A stretch of 50,833 nt of DNA from Clostridia bacterium (GTDB taxonomy: Bacteria; Bacillota; Clostridia; Oscillospirales; CAG-272). A program made the translations under genes and the position numbers. Positions 14,957-22,508 of this stretch are shown here, one piece after another. The stretch lies in NCBI GenBank assembly GCA_017411805.1, contig JAFQPI010000030.1:1-50833 (forward strand). The letters run 5' to 3'. Positions within the stretch are counted from its first letter, which is position 1. The number at the start of each line of letters is the position of its first letter. Below the pieces are notes generated by a model. It searched no databases and had not been told where the DNA came from. It was given only the letters and a program-made list of their open reading frames with translations.

Positions 14957-16267
14957 TTATTCTCCTATCATTATAAGTGTATTGGGTTTCATTGTGATCT
15001 CGATCGCGGTGCCCGTGAACGCACCGATCTTGTCGGCGTTGCGGGTCTCGTCGATCGCAAAGAGCGTGTAGTCACCCGTGCGGTCGAAGCAGACTCGGAA
15101 GGTCTTGTCGGCGGCATCGGGATCGTTGGTGTAATAGGAAATTGCGACAGCACCCTTCTCGCCGTCGGTCGCGGCAAGGGCATAGATCTCCTTGTCATCG
15201 CATTCAAGCTTGACCTGCGTGCCGAGCTGATAGAGGGCAGAGAAGAAGCTGAAAGCGTAATATCCCTTGAGGGGGAGAATAAAGTGGCTGTCCCAGAGCC
15301 CGTTGTATTCCTTGTCGGGGCGGGCGTCGTAGTACATCATCATATCGATGACGGGGCAGTTCTGACCCGCAGCCATAAATGCGAAATCGTATGCCGCGCC
15401 CTTCAGCCCCTTGATGACGCGAATGCTGTCGATGAACTGCGTTGTCCAATTTTCGATGTAGTTCCATTCGTTGAGATGCTTTTCGATATGACCGTAGCCG
15501 AATTCCTCGAGCAGATCGGCGACCTTATATGCGCGGTCGAGCATCTTTTCGGCGTGGATAGAGTAGATATGCCAGGAGAAGAAGTCGAGCTCGACTCTCT
15601 CGCCCTCGGTCATTTTCTCGAGGAAGCGGCGCATCCAGGGGAGATTGTTTGCAAGCGCGGGACCGCCGAGCTTGATCTCGGGGAATCTCTTACGGAGATA
15701 AAGGAAGGCGGTCTTGAAGAATTCGTAGAATTCTTCGGGCGTTCCGCTCCAGCAACGCTTGTTTTCGGTTTCATTTGCGTCAAGGTCAGCCTCGTTCCAG
15801 ATCTCCCAATAGGTGATGGGATAGTGGAATCCGTTCGCCCATCCCTCGGTATAGTGCATTATGATGTGCTCGCAGATCTTTGCCCATTTGAGGGGATCTG
15901 AGGGCTTGATCGAGCCGTATTTGCCGGGCAGGTGCTCGATCGAGGTGCCGAGGCGGTAGTAGATCTCGCAATCCGCGTCAAAGCAGGTGGTGACGTATTG
16001 GTCGGTGTTGCGGAAATCGTAAGCCGTGGGATCGTCGGGATCGCGCGAGAAATCGGTGAAGATGCAATGGACGTCCATTACGTGCTGTGAGCCGTAGATC
16101 TCGGAGAGGGACGCGTCGTGGGTGCGCGCATATGGTATTTTGAGTGCCTTGAAGCTGTCAAAATTGCTGCGCCACTGGGACTTCATCGCGCGAACGGGCG
16201 CGTTGTTGACGGCGTGCATCGGCTTTATTTTGCCGATCTTTTCGGAAAATTTGACGTTGAGATTCAT
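14957..16267 (-). CDS. GH39-like glycoside hydrolase, intracellular
   Basis: A 436-aa (alpha/beta)8 glycosidase of clan GH-A, nearest to GH39 (beta-xylosidase / alpha-iduronidase). The proton donor is in YWEIWNEADL (about residue 158) and the nucleophile in HLNEWNY (about residue 264), 106 residues apart, as in the clan. A C-terminal beta-sandwich (about 340-436) follows. No signal peptide, so the substrate must be imported oligosaccharide. The preceding gene ends at 16270; ATG at 16267 has AGG at 5 bases, while a GTG at 16273 would overlap by four bases and is the alternative start. Together with the dehydrogenase and isomerase it suggests degradation of an acidic or pentose-containing glycan. 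Confidence 0.83.
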   Translation of the reverse strand: MNLNVKFSEKIGKIKPMHAVNNAPVRAMKSQWRSNFDSFKALKIPYARTHDASLSEIYGSQHVMDVHCIFTDFSRDPDDPTAYDFRNTDQYVTTCFDADCEIYYRLGTSIEHLPGKYGSIKPSDPLKWAKICEHIIMHYTEGWANGFHYPITYWEIWNEADLDANETENKRCWSGTPEEFYEFFKTAFLYLRKRFPEIKLGGPALANNLPWMRRFLEKMTEGERVELDFFSWHIYSIHAEKMLDRAYKVADLLEEFGYGHIEKHLNEWNYIENWTTQFIDSIRVIKGLKGAAYDFAFMAAGQNCPVIDMMMYYDARPDKEYNGLWDSHFILPLKGYYAFSFFSALYQLGTQVKLECDDKEIYALAATDGEKGAVAISYYTNDPDAADKTFRVCFDRTGDYTLFAIDETRNADKIGAFTGTAIEITMKPNTLIMIGE

Positions 16268-16269
16268 TT

Positions 16270-16707
16270 TCACCTGTCCAATCTGTAATTAATATATTCA
16301 AAGTGTTCGAAGCCGTGTCTGCGGTATAGCGCGGCGGCTTTTTCATTTTCGGGCTCGGTCTCGAGGCGGTAACGCTTGGCGGGGATCTCGGTTAAGACGA
16401 AGTCTATGAACTGTGATCCGAATCCGCGCCCACGGTATTCTTCCTTGATATATATTTCCTCAAGCCAGATGACCTTTCCGCCAGCCTCCTGCGAATGGGT
16501 GTAGGCGAGGACGCCGTAGCCGACGGTCTGCCCCTCCGATTCAAAGATAAAAGCATCGCCGTAGGGCGTGCCCGCGAGAAAAAGCTCGAAGGAAGAGGTT
16601 ATATTTTCTTCGGGAATGTTCTCAAGCACCGCGGGCGAGGAATAAAAATCCTTTGCCATTTCGGTGTAGATCTGTTTGTCGTTTTTGGTGATTTTTCTGA
16701 TTGTCAT
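16270..16707 (-). CDS. GNAT-family N-acetyltransferase
   Basis: A 145-aa acetyl-CoA-dependent acetyltransferase. The acetyl-CoA pyrophosphate loop is GYRGRGFGSQFIDF-like (EEYRGRGFGSQF, residues about 96-107), and the last strands YRLETEPENEKAAALYRRHGFEHFEY match motif B. Substrate is unknown. It sits between the 2-hydroxyacid dehydrogenase (1-base gap) and the GH39-like gene, in one operon, and could acetylate an amino sugar, though such genes often have unrelated roles. Confidence 0.87.
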   Translation of the reverse strand: MTIRKITKNDKQIYTEMAKDFYSSPAVLENIPEENITSSFELFLAGTPYGDAFIFESEGQTVGYGVLAYTHSQEAGGKVIWLEEIYIKEEYRGRGFGSQFIDFVLTEIPAKRYRLETEPENEKAAALYRRHGFEHFEYINYRLDR

Positions 16708-16708
16708 T

Positions 16709-17656
16709 TTAGCAAATTCTGTTGTGTTCGTTTCCTGCGTAAAATTCTGTAATGTTTTCCGCCATACGCATCACGCAGCGGTTGCGGGCTTCGTATGATC
16801 CCCAAGCCATGTGGGGTGTAAGGCAGACGTTCGGGCAATTGAGGAGGTCGTACATCGGATGATCCGTGCCGAAGGGTTCCTTTGAGTAAACGTCACAGCC
16901 AAACCCGCCGATCTTGCCCGAAAGGACGGCATCGGCAACGGCGCGCTCGTCGCAAACGGCACCGCGGGCTGTGTTGACGATGATGACTCCGTCCTTCATC
17001 GAGCCGATCCGTTCGCGCGAGATCATTCCGCGTGTCTCGTCGGTGAGAGGAACGTGGATCGAGATGACGTCGCACTCGCGGCAGATACGGTCGATGTCGG
17101 CGGCTTCATAGCGGATCTCGGGCTTGCGGCGGCAGAGAAGAATGCGGCATCCGAGGGCTTGCGCGATCTCGGCAACCTTCGAGCCGATGCCTCCGCCTCC
17201 GACAACGCCCCAAGTGAGCCCTGCGATCTCGTGATAGACGGGCTCGAGGCGGTTTGCGCTTGCGGAAGTCGAATATTCTCCTGAATGGACAAAACTACGG
17301 TATTCGAAAAGATGTGTGACGAGCGAGAGAGCCATCGCGGCAGAGAGCTGTGCTACGTTGTCGGTCGAGTAGCCGGGGACGTTACAGAGAGCGATCCCGC
17401 GCTCGCGGCAGAAGGAGGTATCTACGTTGTCGTAGCCCGTCGCCGCAACGCAGATGAGCTTGAGGTTTTTGGCGTCCGCGAGATTGTCTGCTCCGAGCTT
17501 CATCTTGTTTATGACGACGACCTCGGCGTCAGCGAGTCTTACCGCAACCTCATCGGAAGACGTCTGCATGTATTCTGTGACCTCACCTACCTCGCGGATC
17601 GGCGAGAGATCAATATCGGCACCGAGCGTTCCGGAGTCGAGTATTACAATTTTCAT
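16709..17656 (-). CDS. D-2-hydroxyacid dehydrogenase
   Basis: A 315-aa NAD(P)-dependent oxidoreductase of the D-isomer-specific 2-hydroxyacid dehydrogenase family. The Rossmann loop is GVVGGGGIGSKVAE (about 145-158), followed by the basic LLCRRKPE that may favour NADP. The catalytic set is R in NTARGAVCDE, E in the same helix-strand region and H in LTPHMAWGS. The start at 17656 follows AAGG; a longer in-frame start lacks a ribosome site. First gene of the operon 17656-14052 and preceded by a strong promoter. The likely substrate is a 2-keto acid such as hydroxypyruvate or a sugar-derived acid. Confidence 0.9.
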   Translation of the reverse strand: MKIVILDSGTLGADIDLSPIREVGEVTEYMQTSSDEVAVRLADAEVVVINKMKLGADNLADAKNLKLICVAATGYDNVDTSFCRERGIALCNVPGYSTDNVAQLSAAMALSLVTHLFEYRSFVHSGEYSTSASANRLEPVYHEIAGLTWGVVGGGGIGSKVAEIAQALGCRILLCRRKPEIRYEAADIDRICRECDVISIHVPLTDETRGMISRERIGSMKDGVIIVNTARGAVCDERAVADAVLSGKIGGFGCDVYSKEPFGTDHPMYDLLNCPNVCLTPHMAWGSYEARNRCVMRMAENITEFYAGNEHNRIC

Positions 17657-17733
17657 TCTTAATCTACCTTTATGAACCGTTTTTGCCCTGCATGGATATC
17701 CGGCGGGCACCGAATTATTAATTTACCAATATA

Positions 17734-17762
17734 ATTATATCACATGTGGATAATCAAGTCAA
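17734..17762 (-). promoter_or_regulatory. Promoter of the dehydrogenase-GH39 operon
   Basis: Minus strand TTGACT, 17 bp, TATAAT, about 80 bases before the start codon. Confidence 0.8.
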
Positions 17763-17812
17763 TGAAAATTATTTTTGTTTGTGCTTTATTGCAAAAATAT
17801 TTTAATAATCTC

Positions 17813-17841
17813 TTGCATTTTTATTCATTATGTAGTATAAT
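17813..17841 (+). promoter_or_regulatory. Promoter of the GLUG-like surface protein gene
   Basis: TTGCAT, 17 bp, TATAAT, 46 bases upstream of the ATG. Confidence 0.75.
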
Positions 17842-17886
17842 AGTAATATCAATCGGAAAATCCGAAAAAAATATGTGAGGTAAAAA

Positions 17887-19344
17887 ATGAAAAAGACACT
17901 TGCTATCATTCTTGCTCTTGTCATGTCTCTTTCTCTCCTCGGAGCGTTCTCCGTTTCCGCGGCTGAGGTATATGACGGCACGAGCGTTTCTGCTTCTCTT
18001 TCCGGAGCGGGAACAGAGGCTGATCCCTATCTTATCGCAAACGGCGCGGATCTCGCGTTCTTTGCTGCCAACCCCGTTGACGGCGCTTGCTATAAGCTGA
18101 CCAACGACATTGTATGGTCCTCCTATACCAAGGGCGGCGAGGCTCCTGCGGCTAACAACTGGACCGCTATCAAATCCTTTAACGGAACCTTCGACGGCGA
18201 CGGACATTCAATCTCCGGTCTTTATATTAAAGAAACTGCAAGCTCGACTACTGCAGCTTTCTTCGCTAAAGCAACCGGCACCATCAAGAATCTTACTATT
18301 AAGGATTCCTATTTTGAAGCTGCAAAGTATGTCAGCGCATTCGTAGGACAGCTTTCTCCTTCGGAGACTAAAGAGGCTAAGCCTTCCCTTACTATCGATA
18401 ACTGTGTAAACTATGCTGATATTTGCGTAAATAAGAAGAGCTCTCTCATCGGCGGTATAATTGGCGATGCTCTCGGAAATGCAAGAACTCCCACTTATCT
18501 TGCTCTTACCATTACAAACTGCGTAAACTACGGAACCGTTTCTTCTACTGCTTCCGGTACCGTTTATATTGCAGGTATCGTAGGACGCGCATTCGGCGAA
18601 CCTTTTGTTATCGATAACTGTGCAAACTTTGGCGATATCATCTCCATCGGTGCCGTATCGGGCGGTGTCGTAGGTCAGGCAGGTATCGGCGAATACGGTA
18701 AAGAAGGCGACACTCCCGGCTTTACTGCTACTGTTACCAATTGCTATAATATGGGCAACGTCAGCGCAAAGCGTATCTGCGGCGGTATTATCGGACGTGC
18801 ATATCCCGGTACAACCGTAAGCAACTGCGTAAACCTTGGTAATGCAACCATTACCGCCAACGATGCTTCGAGCGACGGCTACAACGACCAGTTCGGTCCG
18901 ATCACCGGCCACGGCCCCGACACACGTGCAGAGGCAGCTACGTATGTTAACTTCGGTACTATTACCAACTGTTTCACCATCTCCGATGCTGTTATGAGCA
19001 ATACCGGCGATACTGAAGCTAAGCCTTTCTTCGCATATCTTGCAACCGTTAAGACCGCAGCTGAGCTTAACAGCGAAGCTATGGTTACCGCTCTCGGCGA
19101 GGCATGGACGATTGACAACGGCAAACTCACTCTCAAGCTCCTTGTAGTTGAGCCCGAAGCTCCCGAGACCACCGAGCCCGCTCCCGAGACCACCGAGCCT
19201 GCTCCCGAGACCACCGAGCCTGCTCCCGAAACTACCGAGCCCGGCTCCTCCACTCCCACAGGCGACTCTGCTGTTATCTTCGCAGTTATCGCTGTTATCT
19301 CCGTCCTCGGAGTTGCAGTCGTTGCAAAGAAGAGAGAGAACTAA
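17887..19344 (+). CDS. Surface protein with GLUG-like repeats and C-terminal membrane anchor
   Basis: A 485-aa exported protein. Signal peptide 1-26 (ends FSVSAAE). The body has repeats of beta-strand type with motifs NGTFDGDGHSISGLYI, and several ITNCVNYG / IDNCANFGDI / VTNCYNMGNV turns spaced by 30-45 residues, which fit a GLUG-like beta-helix as found in adhesins and protease-associated surface proteins. Four 7-residue APETTEP repeats form a stalk (19159-19242), then PTGDSA, a membrane segment of about 20 residues and a basic end KKREN. PTGDSA resembles a weak sortase-type signal but no clear LPxTG is present. Ribosome site GAGG is 7 bases before the ATG. No catalytic motif is seen. Confidence 0.83.
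   Translation: MKKTLAIILALVMSLSLLGAFSVSAAEVYDGTSVSASLSGAGTEADPYLIANGADLAFFAANPVDGACYKLTNDIVWSSYTKGGEAPAANNWTAIKSFNGTFDGDGHSISGLYIKETASSTTAAFFAKATGTIKNLTIKDSYFEAAKYVSAFVGQLSPSETKEAKPSLTIDNCVNYADICVNKKSSLIGGIIGDALGNARTPTYLALTITNCVNYGTVSSTASGTVYIAGIVGRAFGEPFVIDNCANFGDIISIGAVSGGVVGQAGIGEYGKEGDTPGFTATVTNCYNMGNVSAKRICGGIIGRAYPGTTVSNCVNLGNATITANDASSDGYNDQFGPITGHGPDTRAEAATYVNFGTITNCFTISDAVMSNTGDTEAKPFFAYLATVKTAAELNSEAMVTALGEAWTIDNGKLTLKLLVVEPEAPETTEPAPETTEPAPETTEPAPETTEPGSSTPTGDSAVIFAVIAVISVLGVAVVAKKREN
19159..19242 (+). repeat. Four 21-bp repeats encoding APETTEP
   Basis: GCTCCCGAGACCACCGAGCC-type units in frame, forming the stalk of the surface protein. The lipoprotein at 45567 has a similar APEQTTE array. 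Confidence 0.85.
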
Positions 19345-19398
19345 TAAAAAACCTGCCCTCGGGCAATATCATTAAGTTAAATTAATGATAAAAAGAAT

Positions 19399-19447
19399 AA
19401 AAAGCACTTAACAGAGCCGCAAAAGGCAAAGTTAAGTGCTTTTTGTT
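19399..19447 (+). terminator. Terminator of the GLUG-like surface protein gene
   Basis: AAAAGCACTTAAC and GTTAAGTGCTTTT around an inner GCC/GGC hairpin, then TGTTT. Confidence 0.8.
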
Positions 19448-19504
19448 TAAAAAGGCACGAGAAAGGGACAGACAAAAAAGAAGAAATTATGGTATTCTGT
19501 ATAT

Positions 19505-19601
19505 GAAGCTTGGGGCGGTTTTAGACGATCCTCTTTGAGGGTTGGCAGACCCATTGCGAATAGGCAATAAATGTATAAGCAGCAAAGCTTCAACTTTTTT
19601 C
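19505..19601 (+). ncRNA. Candidate structured small RNA
   Basis: Between two terminators lies a block without open frame, closed by GAAGCTT (19505) and AAGCTTC (19585-19591). Inside are three consecutive short hairpins: CCTC-TTT-GAGG, GGGT-TGGCAG-ACCC and ATTGC-GAATAG-GCAAT. The closing stem is followed by AACTTTTTT, as in an intrinsic terminator. Promoter signals upstream are weak (GGGACA and TATGGT at 17 bp). It matches no RNA family I can recall (not SRP, 6S, tmRNA or a common riboswitch). Confidence 0.4.
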
Positions 19602-19616
19602 ATTCTTTTTCCCAAA

Positions 19617-19651
19617 AAACAACCGAGCTCTTTTTTGAACTCGGGGGTTTT
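19617..19651 (+). terminator. Imperfect hairpin, possible terminator
   Basis: AACCGAGCTC pairs imperfectly with GAACTCGGGGGTT, followed by TTTTC. It may back up the end of the candidate RNA. Confidence 0.4.
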
Positions 19652-19700
19652 CTATAATTAATGATATTGCGCTTCGGCGGTCTTTTGTTTATAGAATAAA

Positions 19701-19731
19701 AGAAAAAGCCGCGCTATGCGCGGCTTTTTCT
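19701..19731. terminator. Bidirectional terminator downstream of secG
   Basis: AGAAAAAGCCGCGC, TAT loop, GCGCGGCTTTTTCT: perfect 14-bp stem, T-rich on both strands. Confidence 0.88.
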
Positions 19732-19746
19732 GCTTTGTTTGCTTGA

Positions 19747-19986
19747 TCAGTCAACGATGAGGTACATTACAATTACGATCACAGCGAACGCGCCTGCAAT
19801 GATGGGAGTGAGCTTGTTGAGGAACTTGTCAAGGCGGGAGCTTCTGTCTTTTCCGAGGAAAGACTCGCCTGCGCCTGCAATTACGCCGATTCCCTTTTCA
19901 CTGGACGACTGAAGAAGAACAGCGATTACAATGAAAAGAGCGAACACCAAAAGAATGATGCCCAAAGTGATTTCAACAGGTGACAT
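19747..19986 (-). CDS. secG: Protein translocase subunit SecG
   Basis: A 79-aa integral membrane protein, auxiliary subunit of the SecYEG channel. Two membrane segments (about 5-25 and 56-77) flank the conserved loop LLQSSSEKGIGVIAGAGESFLGK, which matches the SecG signature. ATG at 19986 follows AAGGAGG at 9 bases. It lies 54 bases downstream of tRNA-Ser on the same strand and has no promoter of its own that I can see, so it may be transcribed from the tRNA-Ser promoter. Confidence 0.93.
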   Translation of the reverse strand: MSPVEITLGIILLVFALFIVIAVLLQSSSEKGIGVIAGAGESFLGKDRSSRLDKFLNKLTPIIAGAFAVIVIVMYLIVD

Positions 19987-20039
19987 TGATGCAAACCTCC
20001 TTACAGAATTATATTTGCGTCTCGGTATTAACCTAAAAA

Positions 20040-20128
20040 TGGCGGAGAGGAAGGGATTCGAACCCTTGTGGGCTTTCGCCCAAACGGTTTTCAAGACCGC
20101 CTCGTTATGACCACTTCGATACCTCTCC
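20040..20128 (-). tRNA. tRNA-Ser(UGA)
   Basis: Acceptor GGAGAGG/CCTCTCC, anticodon loop CTTGAAA (UGA), long variable arm (TTGGGCGAAAGCCCA region), T-loop TTCGAAT, discriminator G and encoded CCA. Confidence 0.95.
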
Positions 20129-20163
20129 ATGCAGGAGAACCGATACGCAAAAGTGCAGATTAT

Positions 20164-20192
20164 ATAATATCATATATTTTGCAATTTGTCAA
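20164..20192 (-). promoter_or_regulatory. Promoter of tRNA-Ser (and perhaps secG)
   Basis: Minus strand TTGACA, 17 bp, TATTAT, divergent from the rnpB promoter. Confidence 0.8.
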
Positions 20193-20245
20193 GACTAATT
20201 TGTTAATTTATTTGATAAGTTTCAAAAAAGTGGGCTTTTTTTAAC

Positions 20246-20274
20246 TTGACAAAGGGTTTATACTATGTTATAAT
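20246..20274 (+). promoter_or_regulatory. Promoter of rnpB
   Basis: TTGACA, 17 bp, TATAAT; predicted start at about 20281, the 5' end of the RNA. Confidence 0.92.
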
Positions 20275-20280
20275 ATGTAA

Positions 20281-20634
20281 GCAACTCTGCCGGACGGCCG
20301 CGCGGTATCATGCCGAAAGGTTTTACCGTGAGGAAAGTCCGGGCTTCGCAGGGCAGGATAGCTGATAACGTCAGCCGCAGGTGACTGCCGGGAAAGTGCA
20401 ACAGAAATAAACCGCCGGGGAAACCCGGTAAGGATGGAAAGGCGAGGTAAGAGCTCACCAGTTCCTATGGTAACATAGGTCCGCTGTAAACCCTATCCGA
20501 AGCAACACCGCATGGGAGTCGTTTGCCCGACACATACTCCCGGGTGGCATGAGGGAAACCTCAGAGCCATATGGCGACATATGGCAAAGACAGATGGTCG
20601 TCCACGACAGAACCCGGCTTACAGGCAGAGTTGC
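20281..20634 (+). ncRNA. rnpB: RNase P RNA
   Basis: Catalytic RNA of RNase P, which matures the 5' ends of tRNAs. The ends GCAACTCTGCC and GGCAGAGTTGC form helix P1. Conserved blocks are present in order: GAGGAAAGTCCGGGC near the 5' end, GCCGCAGGTGACTGCC..AAAGTGCAACAGAAA in the middle, and ACAGAACCCGGCTTACAGG at the 3' end. No terminator follows; the ribosome site of the next gene begins 11 bases after the RNA. Confidence 0.95.
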
Positions 20635-20658
20635 AAAATTCATAAAGGAGAGAATCTC

Positions 20659-22317
20659 ATGAAAAAATTTTTCAGCCTCATTTTGTGTTTAGCTCTTGTT
20701 TGCAGTATAGGGACCTTTTTTGTTTCCTGTGAAAGAGGCGGTGAAGACGCGCCGGAAACGACCGTTCCTTCCGTTACCGCACCCGAGACTGAACCCGAAC
20801 CCGAGGGAATGCAAAGCATTTCTCTTTCCGACCTCAGCAAATTCGTGATCATCAGAAGCGATGAAGACTATTTGTTCGAAGCCTCCGCAAAGATCTTGCA
20901 TGATGCGCTCGAATCATCTTTTTCGATTGATCTTGATTTCAAGACCGATTTTGTCACAGACGCTATTCCCGGATACAGCGAGGCTGAGTTTGAGATCCTT
21001 ATCGGTTCTTGCGACCGTGATGAGAGCAAAAACTTTGTATCAGATCTGAAATACAATGATTACGGATATTCTATCGTAGGCAACAAGCTTGTAATAGCGG
21101 GCGTGACCGCGGCGGAAACGTATAAAGCTGTCAATCATTTTATTGAGCAGGTGGTTAATAATCCCAAGGGTGAGACTTTCTTTGACAATGCCGCTCAGAG
21201 CTACTTGTTCAAAGGGGAATATACGGATCTCAGTATCGACGGAACGCCGATCTCGGAATACTCCATTGTTTACCCGCGCGGAAAGAAATTTTCCGAGGAC
21301 AAGATCGCAAAGTTGCTCGGAACGTATATTTCTGAGATCAGCGGATATACTCTTGAAGTCAAGACCGATGCCGAAGGACCCATCGGTAAAGAGATCAGAG
21401 TCGGCGTGACCTCGCGTGACAGTGCTCCGTCACTTGCCGTGGGCGAGTGCTTCGTAGGTCACAGCGGCGATGGCATTCTTCTGTATGCGGAAAACACCAC
21501 AGGACTTCTGAACGCCTACAACACATTTGTTTCTATGATCGAAAATACTCCTTCGCTTGTTCTTGAAGATACCGTCCTTGCTCCCGATACGGGCGAAGAA
21601 CTTATTGTCCTCGATTACAACGTATGGATGCATACCGCGGGTCAAGAGGGAAGAGTCAAAGCACTTTTGAATTATATAGAAAAGCTCAACCCCGATCTTA
21701 TGGGCTTGCAGGAGTGTACGCACGAGTGGATGGCTTTCATCACCGAAAAGTTCTCTGCGGAATACGGAATTATCGGTGAGGGAAGAGACGGTACACATAC
21801 TTCGGAAGACCAGTTCAATCCGATCCTTTACCGCAAGGATAAGTTTACTCTGATCGACAGCGGTACAAGATGGCTTTCCGAAACTCCCGAGGTCAAGTAC
21901 ACTAAAGTCCCCGATTCAACATATGAACGCATATTTACCTTTGCGGTTCTTGAAGAGAAGGCAACAGGCAAGCAATTTGTGTTCATCAGTACACATTTCG
22001 ATCACGAAGGCGGCCAGGCTGACCAGGCATCTGCTATGATCGCGTATATTTCACAGTTCCGTAATATGCCTATGTTTATGTGCGGCGATTATAACGGCTC
22101 GGGTGTTGAGAAGATCATGGTCGAACACGGATATCTCAGCTCTGAAACGCCCGCGGCGGAGAAGGTGAACCCCGGCAACACATTCTCGGGCGGAAGCAAG
22201 ATCGACTTTATTTTTACTAACGGAAAAGGCATCACGGTTACGTATTACGAGGTCGATAACGACAACGAAAATTCTGACCATTACCCGATAATTGTAAAAT
22301 TCAAGTTTATAAAATGA
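20659..22317 (+). CDS. Lipoprotein with C-terminal endonuclease/exonuclease/phosphatase domain
   Basis: A 552-aa exported lipoprotein: signal peptide with lipobox FFVSC (Cys about 23), then a Pro/Glu/Thr linker. Residues about 50-310 are a helper region with strands and helices that I cannot assign with certainty (it contains EILIGSCDRDES and YAENTTGLLNAYNTFV, reminiscent of carbohydrate-enzyme accessory domains). From about 315 follows an EEP domain: LDYNVW, LQECTHEWM, STHFDHEGG, CGDYNGSG, KIDFIFTNG and NSDHYPI provide the Asn, Glu, His and Asp ligands. It cuts phosphodiester or phosphomonoester bonds outside the membrane. ATG at 20659 follows AAAGGAG at 9 bases. It has no promoter of its own; transcription probably continues from rnpB. 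Confidence 0.85.
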   Translation: MKKFFSLILCLALVCSIGTFFVSCERGGEDAPETTVPSVTAPETEPEPEGMQSISLSDLSKFVIIRSDEDYLFEASAKILHDALESSFSIDLDFKTDFVTDAIPGYSEAEFEILIGSCDRDESKNFVSDLKYNDYGYSIVGNKLVIAGVTAAETYKAVNHFIEQVVNNPKGETFFDNAAQSYLFKGEYTDLSIDGTPISEYSIVYPRGKKFSEDKIAKLLGTYISEISGYTLEVKTDAEGPIGKEIRVGVTSRDSAPSLAVGECFVGHSGDGILLYAENTTGLLNAYNTFVSMIENTPSLVLEDTVLAPDTGEELIVLDYNVWMHTAGQEGRVKALLNYIEKLNPDLMGLQECTHEWMAFITEKFSAEYGIIGEGRDGTHTSEDQFNPILYRKDKFTLIDSGTRWLSETPEVKYTKVPDSTYERIFTFAVLEEKATGKQFVFISTHFDHEGGQADQASAMIAYISQFRNMPMFMCGDYNGSGVEKIMVEHGYLSSETPAAEKVNPGNTFSGGSKIDFIFTNGKGITVTYYEVDNDNENSDHYPIIVKFKFIK

Positions 22318-22321
22318 TACC

Positions 22322-22356
22322 AACAGCGGTTCCTTTTAAGTGAACCGCTGTTTTCT
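22322..22356 (+). terminator. Terminator of the EEP lipoprotein gene
   Basis: AACAGCGGTTC, 9-base loop, GAACCGCTGTT, TTC-rich end. Confidence 0.8.
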
Positions 22357-22397
22357 ATTTAAAAAATACAAAAATTCCTGAAAAATGTAAAATAGAC

Positions 22398-22426
22398 TTG
22401 ACATTTCATCTTCTTTGTAGTATAAT
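22398..22426 (+). promoter_or_regulatory. Promoter of exchanger 1
   Basis: TTGACA, 17 bp, TATAAT. Confidence 0.88.
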
Positions 22427-22439
22427 ATCAACGCTTCAT

Positions 22440-22457
22440 ATTAATATATATATTAAT
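22440..22457. promoter_or_regulatory. 18-bp palindrome in the leader of exchanger 1
   Basis: ATTAATATATATATTAAT is a perfect palindrome starting about 14 bases after the -10 box, a place where a repressor would block transcription. The paralogue's leader lacks it. Confidence 0.4.
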
Positions 22458-22508
22458 AGGAAGAAAACATGCGAATTTTAAAAGGTTTTTCGCGGAAAGA
22501 AGGTAGAA

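Noticed and set aside
19505-19530. GGTTTTAGA-like string resembling a Cas9 repeat/tracr
   Set aside because: Single chance match; no repeats, spacers or cas gene nearby.
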